NCBI GenBank assembly: GCA_009741485.1
Contig: CM019238.1
Span: 10,928,701 to 10,992,700 of the forward strand
Direction: 5' to 3'
Length of the DNA: 64,000 bases
Source: Malurus cyaneus samueli
Lineage: Eukaryota; Chordata; Aves; Passeriformes; Maluridae
The notes beneath the pieces were generated by a model. It saw only the letters and a program-made list of their open reading frames with translations. It made no database searches and was not told the origin of the DNA. This document shows, in pieces, positions 55,901-64,000 of this stretch. A program made the position numbers and the translations under genes. Positions within the stretch are counted from its first letter, which is position 1; every line of letters starts with the position of its first letter.

Positions 55901-58900
55901 TGAACACATCAGAAGTTCTACTGTTAAACATAAATAAAGCCTGGTCTGAATCATTTGTGGTGTTGGAAGAATGAATCCATCATTCTCGCTTAGTTTCACT
56001 AAAGTAGCAGTTCTTGAGTGTTTCGTGAACTCTGCTCTGTCTGGAGATTTTGTAGAGAACATCCTGATGCCTCTCTTAAATTATGGGCATCTTTAATAGC
56101 TAGAATACTTTTCTCTTTTCAGTGCAGAGGGATGTCTTGCTAAAAGAAAGAAGTTGAATGACCTTGCAACAGGGAAACAAGTATGTGGAACAGTCTAACA
56201 GAAGAGTTGGGTTTTCCAGATGGAAAGTGATTAGCTCTGTTTTAGAGCACAGTGGATGTGAGATTTGAGTTGGAATAATTTTTCAGAAAAATACTGTCAG
56301 ATAGTACTTTAGCTGTGCTGGGAATGTTTGAGACAATGTTAAACCCACATCAGAAAGTGACCTGTCTTGGACTCAACATCATCCTTTCTCAGATAAATAA
56401 TGCCTTTATAGCACGGTGATAGTGATGGCAATAAGGTGTGCTTATTCTGCATGTTTTATCTTCTCTTGCTAAAGGGATATTTTGGCTGTGCTTTCCCTCA
56501 TAAATGCAGTCCATGGTGCAGAGTGAGATCAAACTGTCCGGTCTTGAATGTCACACTCATCTGGGTGCTGCTGGCTCTGCAGTCACTTGGCACATCCTCT
56601 GCTCTTCCTTTACACATCCTCTGCTCTTCCTTTACACATCCTCTGCTCTTCCTGTCCTTGGAGTGTGTTAGAAATTCAAGTTCCCTCTCCCTGGTGCAGA
56701 GTGGAAGCACTCTGGCAAAGAGGATGCCTGTGTTTTTGTGGAAGCAGTGGAGTGATGGTTTCAGCGCAGCTGAGCAGGTTAGAAGGGGCTGCTCTCAGGG
56801 TGGGGCAGCTGCAATTACTGCACATCAAATCTGTTTCATTCTGGTTTTGAAATTCCTGCACATCTCTGTTTCTGATTGCTAAATAGAGCAGAGTGGAAAG
56901 GAGTTTTCCTTTCAAAAAAGGAATATTGCAATGGATGAATATGTTTACAATAGCGAGCATGGATTTATTCGGGGATTGTTAGGGCAAAAAATGCCCTAAA
57001 AAATTATTAGGGCAAAAACTGCATATGAGGTCAAGGTAGCACTGCACAGAAACACGACTCACAGATTTAGTTTTAGGTGTTGTTTGTAGAACCAGTTCTT
57101 TGTGCCTATACCTTTCTTTGGGCACGAGAGTGTCTCCAGCATTCGCTGGCGTTGTGGCTGTCCTTGATGGATTCAGAAGGTCTGCAGGATATCAGATGGA
57201 AAAGAATTTTTTTTTGTTTTTAAGAGGAGATTTCTGTCTTTGTTAAGAAAACCCAACCAACCAAGGCAAATCTGTTAGACTTGATAACTTGGCCACGTAT
57301 TGGGCAGAATTTTTACATCACAGATTTGGTGATGTAAATCACTAGTGCAGACACACGTGACATTGGTTACATTTGTTTGGGGTTTTTTTTGTCCATTTAC
57401 AAAGCTCCCAGCTGGCAGAACTGGGAATCTTTGTGTGAGGCATTCACAAACCAGAAGTGTTTCAAGTTTTCTTTGCTATTTTGAAACAATTTCAATTCTT
57501 AAGTGCAAAATAGATTTTTTTTAATTTTTCACTTCTAGCCTTAGATGATGCTGAACTGGCTGTCAAACAGTTTTTCCGACCCTGGAACTGTAAGCTTCTA
57601 TTTTCAGTGTACTTGCGATACTAATTGCATGGAATTACATGTTATCATTCCATTTTGCAACAATAAGGGGGTTATGCAGCAACTAAAAAAGAATTCAGAA
57701 GGTTGCTGTAATGTACTCTATGCTAATTTTTTCATAGGGATTTTTTTGGTAGACTGAGACCATAGCTATACCTTACTCTTTCAAAATGATCTAAAGGATC
57801 TTTTTAATTGGAGTTAGAGTGAAGTGCCTTATATTCACTATATAAGTGATGTTCTTTACTGACCTGGTCAGTAATTCTGCAGGCTTAAACTAAAATTACC
57901 TAGATTATGCCTCTAAAAAGGCAAGTTTCTCAGGTTCTAAGGGTTTTCTCTCTCTCAGTTGATGTGAAGCCACCATCACTAATTCCATAGAGCTGACTCA
58001 GATTTTCTACCCTTATTCTAGAGCAAGTAAAATACCACTTTTAAAGATGGAGTTAATTTTTCTATGTAGAGCTCATAAACGTCTTTGTCAAGAGATTAAG
58101 CAGTCTTAATTTTAATTATTTAAAATGAGATTTAATTTGTCTTTAAGATAATTATTGACAATTGTTCTGTGCATCCTAAGGTCACTTGTGGGTTTTTTGA
58201 GGATCTTGTGTCCCTCTGGTCATCCTGCAGTGTTCAAGCTGCCAATCCCTAGAGCTTGCTCCAGTATTGAATCTGTTTTCTCTTTGTATTCTCTGTGCTT
58301 ATTGCACGCCCTTTTCCTGCAACCTGCACCTCTCCCATCTTATGTAGAAGAGATGTTTCCTGCTCAGGAATCCATTTTGCACTGATTCCTGGGTGCTGGG
58401 TTTCTTCTTAACTTGGTGCTGTCCTCTAGGATTTGTGATCTGATAAACCCCTTGATCATTTTAACATTCCAACTCGCAAAGAAAACTGCACAAATGGAGT
58501 TGAACACCAACGGGGGCACTGTTTTTCTCCTTTCCAGATTCAGGGATGTTTCTTCCTTTTCTTTCTTTTAAGCTTGGCTTTCTATGTAGCCACTTGTATA
58601 TGCTGTGCTGCGTGTTGCTCTGCAATACAATAGAAAATTAGTCAGCCAGGGACAGAGTGTTCTTTCAGCAAGTTTGCTGCTGGTACAGCCCAGCTGGACA
58701 CGATCCTGCACAACCTGTTCTCAGTGACCCTGCTTTAGCAGAGGGGTTGGACTGGGTGTTTCCAGAGGCCCCTTCCAACCCCATCTGCTCCATGTTTCTG
58801 TGATAATTCTCCATAATTCCCTTGCCTTGTTGGCATTTCCTCAGTGAGTGTTTCTGCCCCTGCCCTGTGCTCAGCACCAAAATGCCTTCAACACTTTGAT

Positions 58901-61121
58901 GCTCTCATTTGTTTCCCACAGCCACTGTGGAATGTTACAACCCCAGAATGAACGAGTGGAGCTACGTGGCAAAAATGAATGAACCCCACTATGGTCACGC
59001 TGGAACCGTGTATGGGGGGTTAATGTATATTTCAGGTAAATCATGCCTGTGATATCAGCTCTGTGAAACAATTGCTTACCTGACTTTTTCTGTTTCAGCA
59101 GCAGACAGTAAAAATTAGTCTGTGGTTGCAGTAGGAATGCCATGATATCAGTAGTGATGCAATTTTGTATGAAGCCAGTCAAACAGCACATACACTGCAG
59201 CTTCTGACAAAATTATTATAGATAATATTATGTATATTAATTGAACACTGAATTCCAAAACTCTGAATTCCAAAGCAATTTTTCACTTTACCTATCAGAA
59301 TAGAGTTTTCTGTAGCAATGCCACATATATAAATTCATATAGCAGTATAATTAAATATAATATTGTTATGATATATAATTACATTACAATTATGTATAAC
59401 AGTATTTAATAATAATTATAACATATAACTATAATATGGCAATATAATTAAACACATCCTCTCTATAAACTTTGGAAAGCATTGGAAATTTTATTACTTT
59501 AAAGACAAACATTTGCCTTCACTGAGGTAATGGAAAGGGCTAAGTTCTCACGTTAATCATAGTATATAAGTGATATTGTACTTTAACTGGTCTTTTATTT
59601 GGAATATGCTTGGTCCTGTATGTCACTGAGATTATATTTCCATTCCATTTTTTTCCAAATGGGCCATAAGTTGTCTGAAAATCTGGTTATTAGCTTAATT
59701 TTTAAAGCAGATTCAATCTGCCTGTCAGTGATCATTACAGAGATCACAGGCCTGTGTTCTCCTACTGCAATTTTAAAGGATGTTCTCTTAAGAACTAAGC
59801 TGAAGTTCAGAGCAGGAGGTGGGACAAGGTTGCTTAGCTGACAAGAACTGGTGGGGAGATGTGCTGGAGCATTTGATTTAGGGGCCCTTGTGCCAGTAGA
59901 ACAGGAGGGATTTGTTTTGGAACTTACTGTAAAGTACAGCTGCTTATTTTTCTCTGAGCAAGTCCATTGAGTTCCTAATTGCTATGCTGTTATCAGTTGT
60001 GTTTTGCCCATTTTCCTTGTTTCACTGCAAGTGGCACCTGCATATGCTCTCTGCTGTGTTTTTTTCATGTAGATCCCACAAATTTTTCTTTTCCTTTTGT
60101 CCTGAAGCCTCTCCAAATGCTTTTGCAGTGAGCTATGGAGAAGGTCAATGTAGAGGGAGCCATAGGTAATTATTGATAGAAGAATGTTTGAAATGTGTGT
60201 CCTCTCTCTATTCACTTGAAGCTGATGAAAAAAGGTTTCCTGATGAAAATTCTACTATGTGATAGGACTACTTAAAACACAGTGGCAATAGTATCAGAAT
60301 TTGAAAGGGAAATGGATTCTTGATGATGAGAAACAAAACTAGCAAACTGAATGGACGTAAGCAAAGAAATCGTTTGCAAAGCAGAAGCATCGGTGAAAGA
60401 TTTTTGTTCTTTTAATCTGCCAATATCAAGTGTGTAACGAGGTGCTGTGTGACACATGGCTTCTGTCCATGTTCCCATTTAAAAGAATTTGAAATGGAGT
60501 ACTCCGTGACAGTAATCTAAGCTGGAGTAAAGAAGTTTTAAGGAACATGGAATTCTTTCAGTAAAATATATTTTTTTGTTATTTGACACTTATTACAGTG
60601 AGCAGTTCTCTAACATTTATTTTGTTTCTCTAGGGGGAATTACCCACGATACTTTCCAAAAGGAACTCATGTGCTTTGACCCTGACACAGACAAATGGAC
60701 TCAGAAAGCTCCGATGACGACAGTCAGAGGTCTGCATTGCATGTGTACTGTAGGAGACAAGCTGTATGTTATTGGTGGAAATCACTTTAGAGGAACAAGT
60801 GATTATGATGATGTTCTAAGCTGTGAATATTACTCGCCAACTCTAGACCAGTGGACTCCAATTGCTGCCATGTTACGTGGGCAAAGCGATGTTGGGGTTG
60901 CTGTCTTTGAAAATAAAATCTATGTTGTTGGAGGATATTCTTGGAATAACCGGTGTATGGTGGAAATAGTTCAGAAGTATGATCCAGAAAAAGATGAGTG
61001 GCATAAAGTATTTGACCTTCCAGAATCCCTTGGTGGCATTCGAGCCTGCACTCTCACTGTTTTCCCTCCGGAGGACAACACAGGGTCACCGTCTAGAGAG
61101 TCTCCTCTTTCAGCACCTTAG
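31824..61121 (+). CDS. KLHL13: KLHL13, Kelch-like protein 13 (complete, seven coding exons)
   Basis: Gene-level entry. The CDS joins 31824-31921, 44477-44618, 45831-45963, 46217-46413, 52531-53326, 58922-59035 and 60634-61121 (98+142+133+197+796+114+488 = 1968 nt), giving 655 residues and a TAG stop. Every intron is GT-AG and the frame is kept throughout. The order is: KLHL13-type leader (1-80), BTB (about 90-188), BACK (about 191-300), then six Kelch repeats with GG doublets at 346, 395, 447, 494, 541 and 593. Family knowledge: KLHL13 with KLHL9 is a CUL3 substrate adaptor that ubiquitinates Aurora B in mitosis, helping move it from chromosomes to the spindle midzone for cytokinesis. The close paralogue KLHL9 is intronless in mammals as I recall; the multi-exon structure and the leader beginning MPLKWKTS favour KLHL13. 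Other isoforms may start elsewhere. Confidence 0.96.
33041..33560. promoter_or_regulatory. CpG-retaining, possibly conserved non-coding element in intron 1
   Basis: Within AT-rich intron this stretch keeps many isolated CpGs (for example TTTACGGGAAGCGTCGGATG near 33070 and GTGCGTCGCC near 33345) and repeats the word GATTATC at 33416-33422 and 33480-33486, with GATAATG at 33530-33536. CpG retention can mark unmethylated or constrained DNA. No open frame or known repeat explains it. Enhancer function is a guess. Confidence 0.3.
39622..39636. repeat. Poly-A tract in KLHL13 intron 1
   Basis: Uninterrupted run of 15 A. No recognisable retrotransposed sequence precedes it. Confidence 0.8.
44477..44618 (+). 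CDS. KLHL13: KLHL13 coding exon 2 (linker before BTB)
   Basis: Residues 33-80. Its first base completes the Ile codon split by intron 1, followed by SLVEEED, an acidic stretch, then a Ser/Thr-rich linker ending SSVVLQ. The acceptor is TTTTCTTAG at 44468-44476 and the donor is CAG|GTAATT at 44618/44619, leaving phase 0. No domain is expected here; the segment links the variable leader to the BTB domain. It is too short and too bounded by stops to stand out as an ORF and was found by following the frame and the known protein order. Its 142-nt length is not a multiple of three, so skipping it would break the frame. Confidence 0.93.
44619..45830 (+). other. KLHL13: KLHL13 intron 2 (1.2 kb)
   Basis: GTAATT donor to CCTGCAG acceptor, phase 0. 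Unique sequence with a short (AAAT)n-like run near 45740. Nothing else recognised. Confidence 0.9.
45831..45963 (+). CDS. KLHL13: KLHL13 coding exon 3 (first half of BTB domain)
   Basis: Residues 81-124 plus one base of 125, beginning GFDQLR. It holds the start of the BTB/POZ fold: CDVTL (92-96) with the conserved dimer-interface Asp 93, FPVHR (105-109) with the conserved His 108, and the helix ending YFKAMFTG (118-125). In the family this half forms the homodimer interface and part of the CUL3-binding surface. The acceptor is TTTCCTGCAG; the donor is ACAG|GTGGTG. If unspliced, the frame runs on about 13 codons to a TAA at 45999-46001, so intron retention would truncate the protein inside BTB. 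An ATG at 45804 lies in frame upstream but within the intron and its polypyrimidine tract, so it is not taken as a start. Confidence 0.96.
46217..46413 (+). CDS. KLHL13: KLHL13 coding exon 4 (second half of BTB, CUL3-contact region)
   Basis: Residues 125-190, continuing GGMKEQD and ending VFLISG. It carries the C-terminal half of the BTB fold: the strand MCIKLHGV, the helix with [12 protein letters not shown] (148-159), and the helices to LDFCKVFL (180-187), where BTB-Kelch proteins make the CUL3 contact and the 3-box starts. Intron 3 upstream is only 253 bp, the shortest of the gene. The acceptor is CTGTTTCAG and the donor is GGG|GTAAGA, both strong. The intron leaves phase 0, so the next codon (Val 191) begins exon 5. 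Confidence 0.96.
46414..52530 (+). other. KLHL13: KLHL13 intron 4 (6.1 kb)
   Basis: GTAAGA donor to TTAATAG acceptor, phase 0. It separates the BTB exons from the BACK/Kelch exon. It holds one antisense CR1 fragment (50.8 kb) and otherwise unique AT-rich sequence. Confidence 0.9.
50799..50980 (-). mobile_element. CR1-type LINE 3'-end fragment (antisense), intron 4
   Basis: Read on the + strand it follows the reverse complement of a CR1 3' end: TCATATAATGGTGTGG, GACCTTAAATATCACCCAGT, CCCCTGCTGTGGACAGGGA, CTTCCACTAGTCCAAG, then GGGATGGAGCAGCCACAGCT and TCTCTGGGCAATCTGTT. It is diverged, 5'-truncated and without coding capacity. It lies inside KLHL13 intron 4, opposite to the gene. Confidence 0.85.
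52531..53326 (+). CDS. KLHL13: KLHL13 coding exon 5 (BACK domain and first Kelch blades)
   Basis: Residues 191-455 plus one base of 456; the largest coding exon (796 nt). The BACK domain covers roughly 191-300 ([10 protein letters not shown], then [12 protein letters not shown], then the [14 protein letters not shown] helix), which positions the substrate domain relative to CUL3 in this family. Kelch blades follow, with GG doublets at 346-347 (LVTLGGV), 395-396 (LYVVGGQ) and 447-448 (LYAVGGR), each followed by the usual spaced Tyr and Trp residues ([17 protein letters not shown]). The acceptor is TTACTTAATAG and the donor is CTAG|GTGAGT. From about 52735 to 53326 the exon is much richer in GC and CpG than any other exon here. 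If intron 5 is retained, the frame continues to a TAA at 53518-53520. Confidence 0.97.
53841..53871. repeat. T-rich (TTTTG)n-like tract in KLHL13 intron 5
   Basis: A run of T followed by three TTTTG units, low-complexity sequence about 500 bp after exon 5. Confidence 0.75.
56591..56653. repeat. 22-bp tandem repeat (minisatellite), about 2.9 copies
   Basis: Units start at 56591, 56613 and 56635, each CACATCCTCTGCTCTTCCT followed by TTA in the first two. The copies are identical over the shared length, which suggests a recent duplication. It lies in KLHL13 intron 5 and is pyrimidine-rich on the sense strand. Confidence 0.93.
58659..58810 (+). mobile_element. CR1-type LINE 3'-end fragment (sense), intron 5
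   Basis: Contains the recognisable end of CR1 ORF2 and the CR1 3' tail: TTCAGCAAGTTTGCTG, then CTTTAGCAGAGGGGTTGG, then CCCCTTCCAACCCC, ending near TTTCTGTGATAATTC, a degraded form of the ATTCTRTGAT-type terminus. It is diverged and 5'-truncated, so an old insertion that cannot move. It sits on the + strand about 110 bp before the exon 6 acceptor of KLHL13. Confidence 0.85.
58922..59035 (+). CDS. KLHL13: KLHL13 coding exon 6 (Kelch blade 4)
   Basis: Residues 456-493 plus one base of 494. It starts by completing Ala 456, continues [12 protein letters not shown] (457-468) and ends GLMYIS. It is bounded by acceptor TTTGTTTCCCACAG and donor TTCAG|GTAAAT. At 114 nt with phase 1 on both sides, it could be skipped without shifting the frame, removing 38 residues between blades 3 and 4. 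The GG doublet of repeat 4 (494-495) is split by intron 6. It was located by frame and homology, as it is too short to give a long open frame. A CR1 LINE remnant ends about 110 bp upstream. Confidence 0.95.
59036..60633 (+). other. KLHL13: KLHL13 intron 6 (1.6 kb)
   Basis: GTAAAT donor to TTTCTCTAG acceptor, phase 1, splitting the Gly 494 codon. Its first half contains the very AT-rich tract; the rest is unique sequence with no recognised element. Confidence 0.9.
59200..59460. repeat. AT-rich low-complexity tract in KLHL13 intron 6
   Basis: About 260 bp composed very largely of A and T, with many overlapping TATAAT, ATATAA and TTAATA words, especially at 59331-59455. There is no simple period and no coding content. 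It lies between the two last Kelch exons. Confidence 0.8.
60634..61121 (+). CDS. KLHL13: KLHL13 coding exon 7 (Kelch blades 4-6, C-terminus, stop)
   Basis: Residues 494-655 and the TAG stop at 61119-61121. It begins GGITHDTFQ, completing the repeat 4 doublet, then FDPDTDKW (508-515), LYVIGGN with GG at 541-542, YYSPTLDQW (559-567), IYVVGGY with GG at 593-594, YDPEKDEW (609-616), and the closing [14 protein letters not shown]. The tail ends RESPLSAP. This completes a six-bladed beta-propeller, the substrate-binding part of BTB-Kelch adaptors. The acceptor is TTGTTTCTCTAG. An ATG at 60576 opens the same frame upstream but lies in the intron. Codon use here is AT-leaning, in contrast to exon 5. 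Confidence 0.97.
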
Positions 61122-62185
61122 AACCATCCCTTGACTTACAGTGTTGTAGTAACACCTCTGCACCGCATCTTGGGGTCTGTTCTTTTTCTTCAGTAGTTTC
61201 TGTTAGGCTTAGCCTACAGCATTTCATACAATTACTGGAAAAAAAAAAGACTTTGACATTATTTGTGCTGTTTGTTTGGCCTAGAATGTCTGTCAAGTGG
61301 TTAACAAAAACAGATGTACTCGCCCGAGCCAAATGTTTAACAAATGAGAGGATTTTGTCTATAAAATGTATGAACTAGGTACGTTATTAATGTTGTGTGT
61401 TGGGTGTGAGGTACCTTGTAGCTTACATTTGGGAGCCCAGTGAGTCAAATCTGAAGACTTTGTATTGAACATGTCACTAAATTTCATGTTGAAATCCTTT
61501 TTCCTTTCATTTTTGACTGCAGATGACAAGGGTAGGTAGACCACATCAATATGAACTGTGTCTGAAGATTGCCAAGGGGCCTGAGCTACCTCCCTCTTTT
61601 CACAGAGTATTTTTGACATATCTGTTAACCCACCTGACTTTGTGGGTGCTTTCAGAGCATATGAAGTTTCTTAGGCAGAGGGGAGAAATAATTCTAAAAT
61701 ATTAGCACTGTACAGGAGCGGACCTTGTAGGGGCCGGGAGTTTTTTTATAACAAATATCAAGTGTTTTTCCTGGGTCAGTTGAATGATGCTTCAAACAAA
61801 ACATTTGAAACATGTTTGCGTTTTTTAATTTAGTTCTTCAGGATTTGGCTTCCGCTTGCATGGGAGCACACACTGTTAACAAACGGGAATTCAGTGCAGT
61901 TGTGTATTCTGTTGTATGGCTGTACTGATTATGGGTAGTTAAGGGCTAGAAACAGTAACTTAAGCCACTGAATTTGACCAAATGGTTCCATCAGATCAGA
62001 TTTAATCTACATTTTCTCCTTTGCTGTTGAGATAACTTGCATAATGTGTCCTCTGTATAGTCTCAGTTAATAAGGTTATTTAGCACAAAGTGCAGCTTCA
62101 GCGAGAGAGCTGCTTTTGCTCAGTGAACTTGGACTACCACGTTTTACCTTTTTTTGTTCAATAAAACTTTTAACTGCAGTTACCC
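61122..62185 (+). other. KLHL13: KLHL13 3' untranslated region (inferred end)
   Basis: This follows the stop codon and runs to roughly 20 bases past the first canonical AATAAA. It is AT-rich and has no long open frame in the sense direction. The exact cleavage site is inferred. Longer 3' UTR forms reaching toward 63.2-63.5 kb, where ATTAAA variants occur, cannot be excluded. Confidence 0.6.
62160..62165 (+). terminator. KLHL13: Polyadenylation signal AATAAA for KLHL13
   Basis: Canonical AATAAA about 1.04 kb after the stop, preceded by a T-rich stretch (TTTTTTTG) and followed at about 62205-62222 by a T/G-rich segment (TGTATTTGGTTTTC) that could serve as the downstream element. It is the first canonical hexamer I see after the stop codon. 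Confidence 0.6.
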
Positions 62186-62189
62186 AGTC

Positions 62190-64000
62190 TAAGCTACCTC
62201 ATTAATGTATTTGGTTTTCTTCCTCTGCCTCACTGTCTCCAGGATACGCATTACGTATATCCGTGTGGGTAGATGAATTTGCTAGGAAACCAATGCAGAA
62301 GTGATCATGAATGGGTATTTTTGACCTACTTTTAAGAAACTATTTTGGTCTGATGTGTTCATTTTATTGTTAGGGACTGATGAAAAAACAGTCTTTAATG
62401 TTTTTTCCTTGGAGAATCGCTTATGTGTGCAGCCGTGCAAATTGACAGGAATCTCTGTCTGCTCCAAAATACAGTGCACTGCTGACAAACTGCAGCTCTG
62501 ATTATGCCATCATGCTTGTTCTGAACTTCCCATCATGTTACAAGTCATTTTGCTAATGAACACAGTCACAGGGGTATCCTCTGGGGAAAACTGTTTAAAC
62601 CAGCTTATGGTGTTACCTATTAACAATAACTGAGTAAAGCTTAATAGACTTTTGTTGGGAGTTTGCTGTTTGTGTTTTGTCCCTGCTTGATGCATCAAGC
62701 AGCAGCATTACCGTTGTGTCAGTTTTGGAAGTACTGATATTTATTTATGCAGTTTGCTAGTTATGGTCACTACCAAAATCTACGTGTAACCTTTAGGTTT
62801 CATAATTGTTTTGGTTAAAATCAAAAGCAATCCTTCCTCTTTAAAAAATTGAAGTCTTAATTCCAGGTGGCTTTGCAAGGTTGTTGCAGGTGGAATAGAG
62901 GCACCAGTGGATACTCCTGGCCAGTGAAAATGAATTGGCTCATCACCCTAAGAATTCCCTTCTTGTGCTGTGCAAAGCCCTGGATAGGAAAATGTCGCTC
63001 TGTTGTTTAAGGATGTGTCAGTCATTTGAGTGTCACATGCTATTAATTTTTTTTTCCAGCTCAGAGACCAGACTTTGGACCCTGCTTGAGTTTAAATCCC
63101 CTGAAATCTATCTTCAGTGTCTCTTTTATTAATTAAACTGAAAAGTACTTGAAATTTCTTTTGGATAATGTAAATATATCCTGCTGTTTATATGCTGGGG
63201 ATGAGGGACACACTGTTTAAAAGTGGGTATCTTCACTGGTATTCTCTGTTCAGAGGAAGCTTAATGTGGGTTCTGGACATTCTGAGATGGTTTGAAGTCA
63301 GGATGTCAGTTTTGTCTGAGCCTTGAATAGCCCGAAGCTGATTTATGGCCACAATGTAGAGATTTATTTAAGTGACTCATTATCTGCTATATGTAAAGTG
63401 GAAGAATTATTTTTGAACCACATTTTGTCATCAGTGGATTAAATGTAGTGCTTCAATCAAATTAATCTTTGAGGTTATTTTTGTTTTTTGTTTTGTTCGA
63501 GTTTTTTTTTAATCTCCTCTGGATTAAAGTGTTTATAATGACATCAGTTAACATTTACTCACTAGAATTGAAAAGCAAACATCAAAGACTTGCCCAAAAC
63601 TGCAAACTGGTTTCTAGTGTAATGTAGTATAAGATGACTTGATGCTCATTACATCTTTCTTAACCATAGCATAAGCAGCCCTTTCCATCTCAGAATGCAC
63701 AGATATGGGTGTACATATGGTTACAGCAGATATCCCATCTCCATTTCCAGTCAGGCTGCCTCTTTCCATAAATCTTGAATTCTTTCATTTTGCAGTTGTA
63801 GTACCTAAATGAGAAAAGCATCTGGATAGAAAGCAATTAGTAGATATTTGACTCGAATGAAATTAAGACTACATGGTGTGCCAGCTGGGAGAGCCACGGG
63901 AGCTGTCTGCCCTCTCCCAGTGATGCAGACACACACTGCAAAATTCATTCAGACTTGGCTTTTTTTGGTGCCCAATTAGCAGCAAATGCCAAAAGTGCTC
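62190..64000. other. 3' flank of KLHL13, no gene seen
   Basis: AT-rich unique sequence with only short open frames. It includes ATTAAA variants near 63.13 and 63.52 kb and a Pumilio-type word TGTAAATA at 63169-63176, which would matter only if a longer 3' UTR is made. No start of a downstream gene is visible. Confidence 0.55.

Larger units (their letters stand above)
53327..58921 (+). other. KLHL13: KLHL13 intron 5 (5.6 kb)
   Basis: GTGAGT donor to CCCACAG acceptor, phase 1. It contains T-rich simple sequence, a 22-bp minisatellite, an 8-bp-stem hairpin at 56979-56999 and a sense CR1 fragment close to the acceptor. Confidence 0.9.

Overview
The window looks like avian nuclear DNA: AT-rich, sparsely repetitive, with long introns, GT-AG splice sites and two degraded CR1-type LINE fragments with the 3'-end wording typical of bird and reptile genomes. 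The species cannot be fixed from the sequence. No prokaryotic feature, CRISPR array, phage or novel multi-gene system was seen.

One protein-coding gene is supported, on the + strand: a complete KLHL13 (BTB-BACK-Kelch protein, CUL3 ubiquitin-ligase adaptor). Seven coding exons lie at 31824-31921, 44477-44618, 45831-45963, 46217-46413, 52531-53326, 58922-59035 and 60634-61121. Joined, they give an open frame of 655 codons plus a TAG stop. The frame holds at all six junctions (intron phases 2, 0, 1, 0, 1, 1), and the length equals that of the human protein as I remember it. Exons 1-2 encode a KLHL13-type N-terminal leader, exons 3-4 the BTB domain, exon 5 the BACK domain and the first three Kelch GG doublets, and exons 6-7 the other three blades and the C-terminus. 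A canonical AATAAA lies about 1.04 kb after the stop.

Region by region: 1-30.7 kb holds no gene I can support and is either upstream intergenic DNA or the 5' intron of a longer KLHL13 transcript. It contains simple repeats, two short local duplications, a strong minus-strand G-quadruplex motif at 15.26 kb, and a GC-richer patch at 18.5-19.3 kb with two identical homeodomain-type sites. At 30.73-30.87 kb a CpG-rich patch ending in a splice donor may be a non-coding first exon or promoter. Intron 1 (12.6 kb) contains a CpG-retaining, possibly regulatory stretch at 33.0-33.56 kb. Intron 4 (6.1 kb) carries a reverse-oriented CR1 fragment. Intron 5 (5.6 kb) carries a 22-bp minisatellite, a hairpin and a CR1 fragment ending about 110 bp before exon 6. 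Intron 6 has a very AT-rich tract. The last 1.8 kb is 3' flank or extended 3' UTR.

The most useful observations are the full gene model, the in-frame skippable exon 6 (114 nt, phases 1-1), the CpG-rich core of exon 5, the candidate promoter, and a few candidate regulatory or structural DNA elements. Nothing here amounts to a previously undescribed system.
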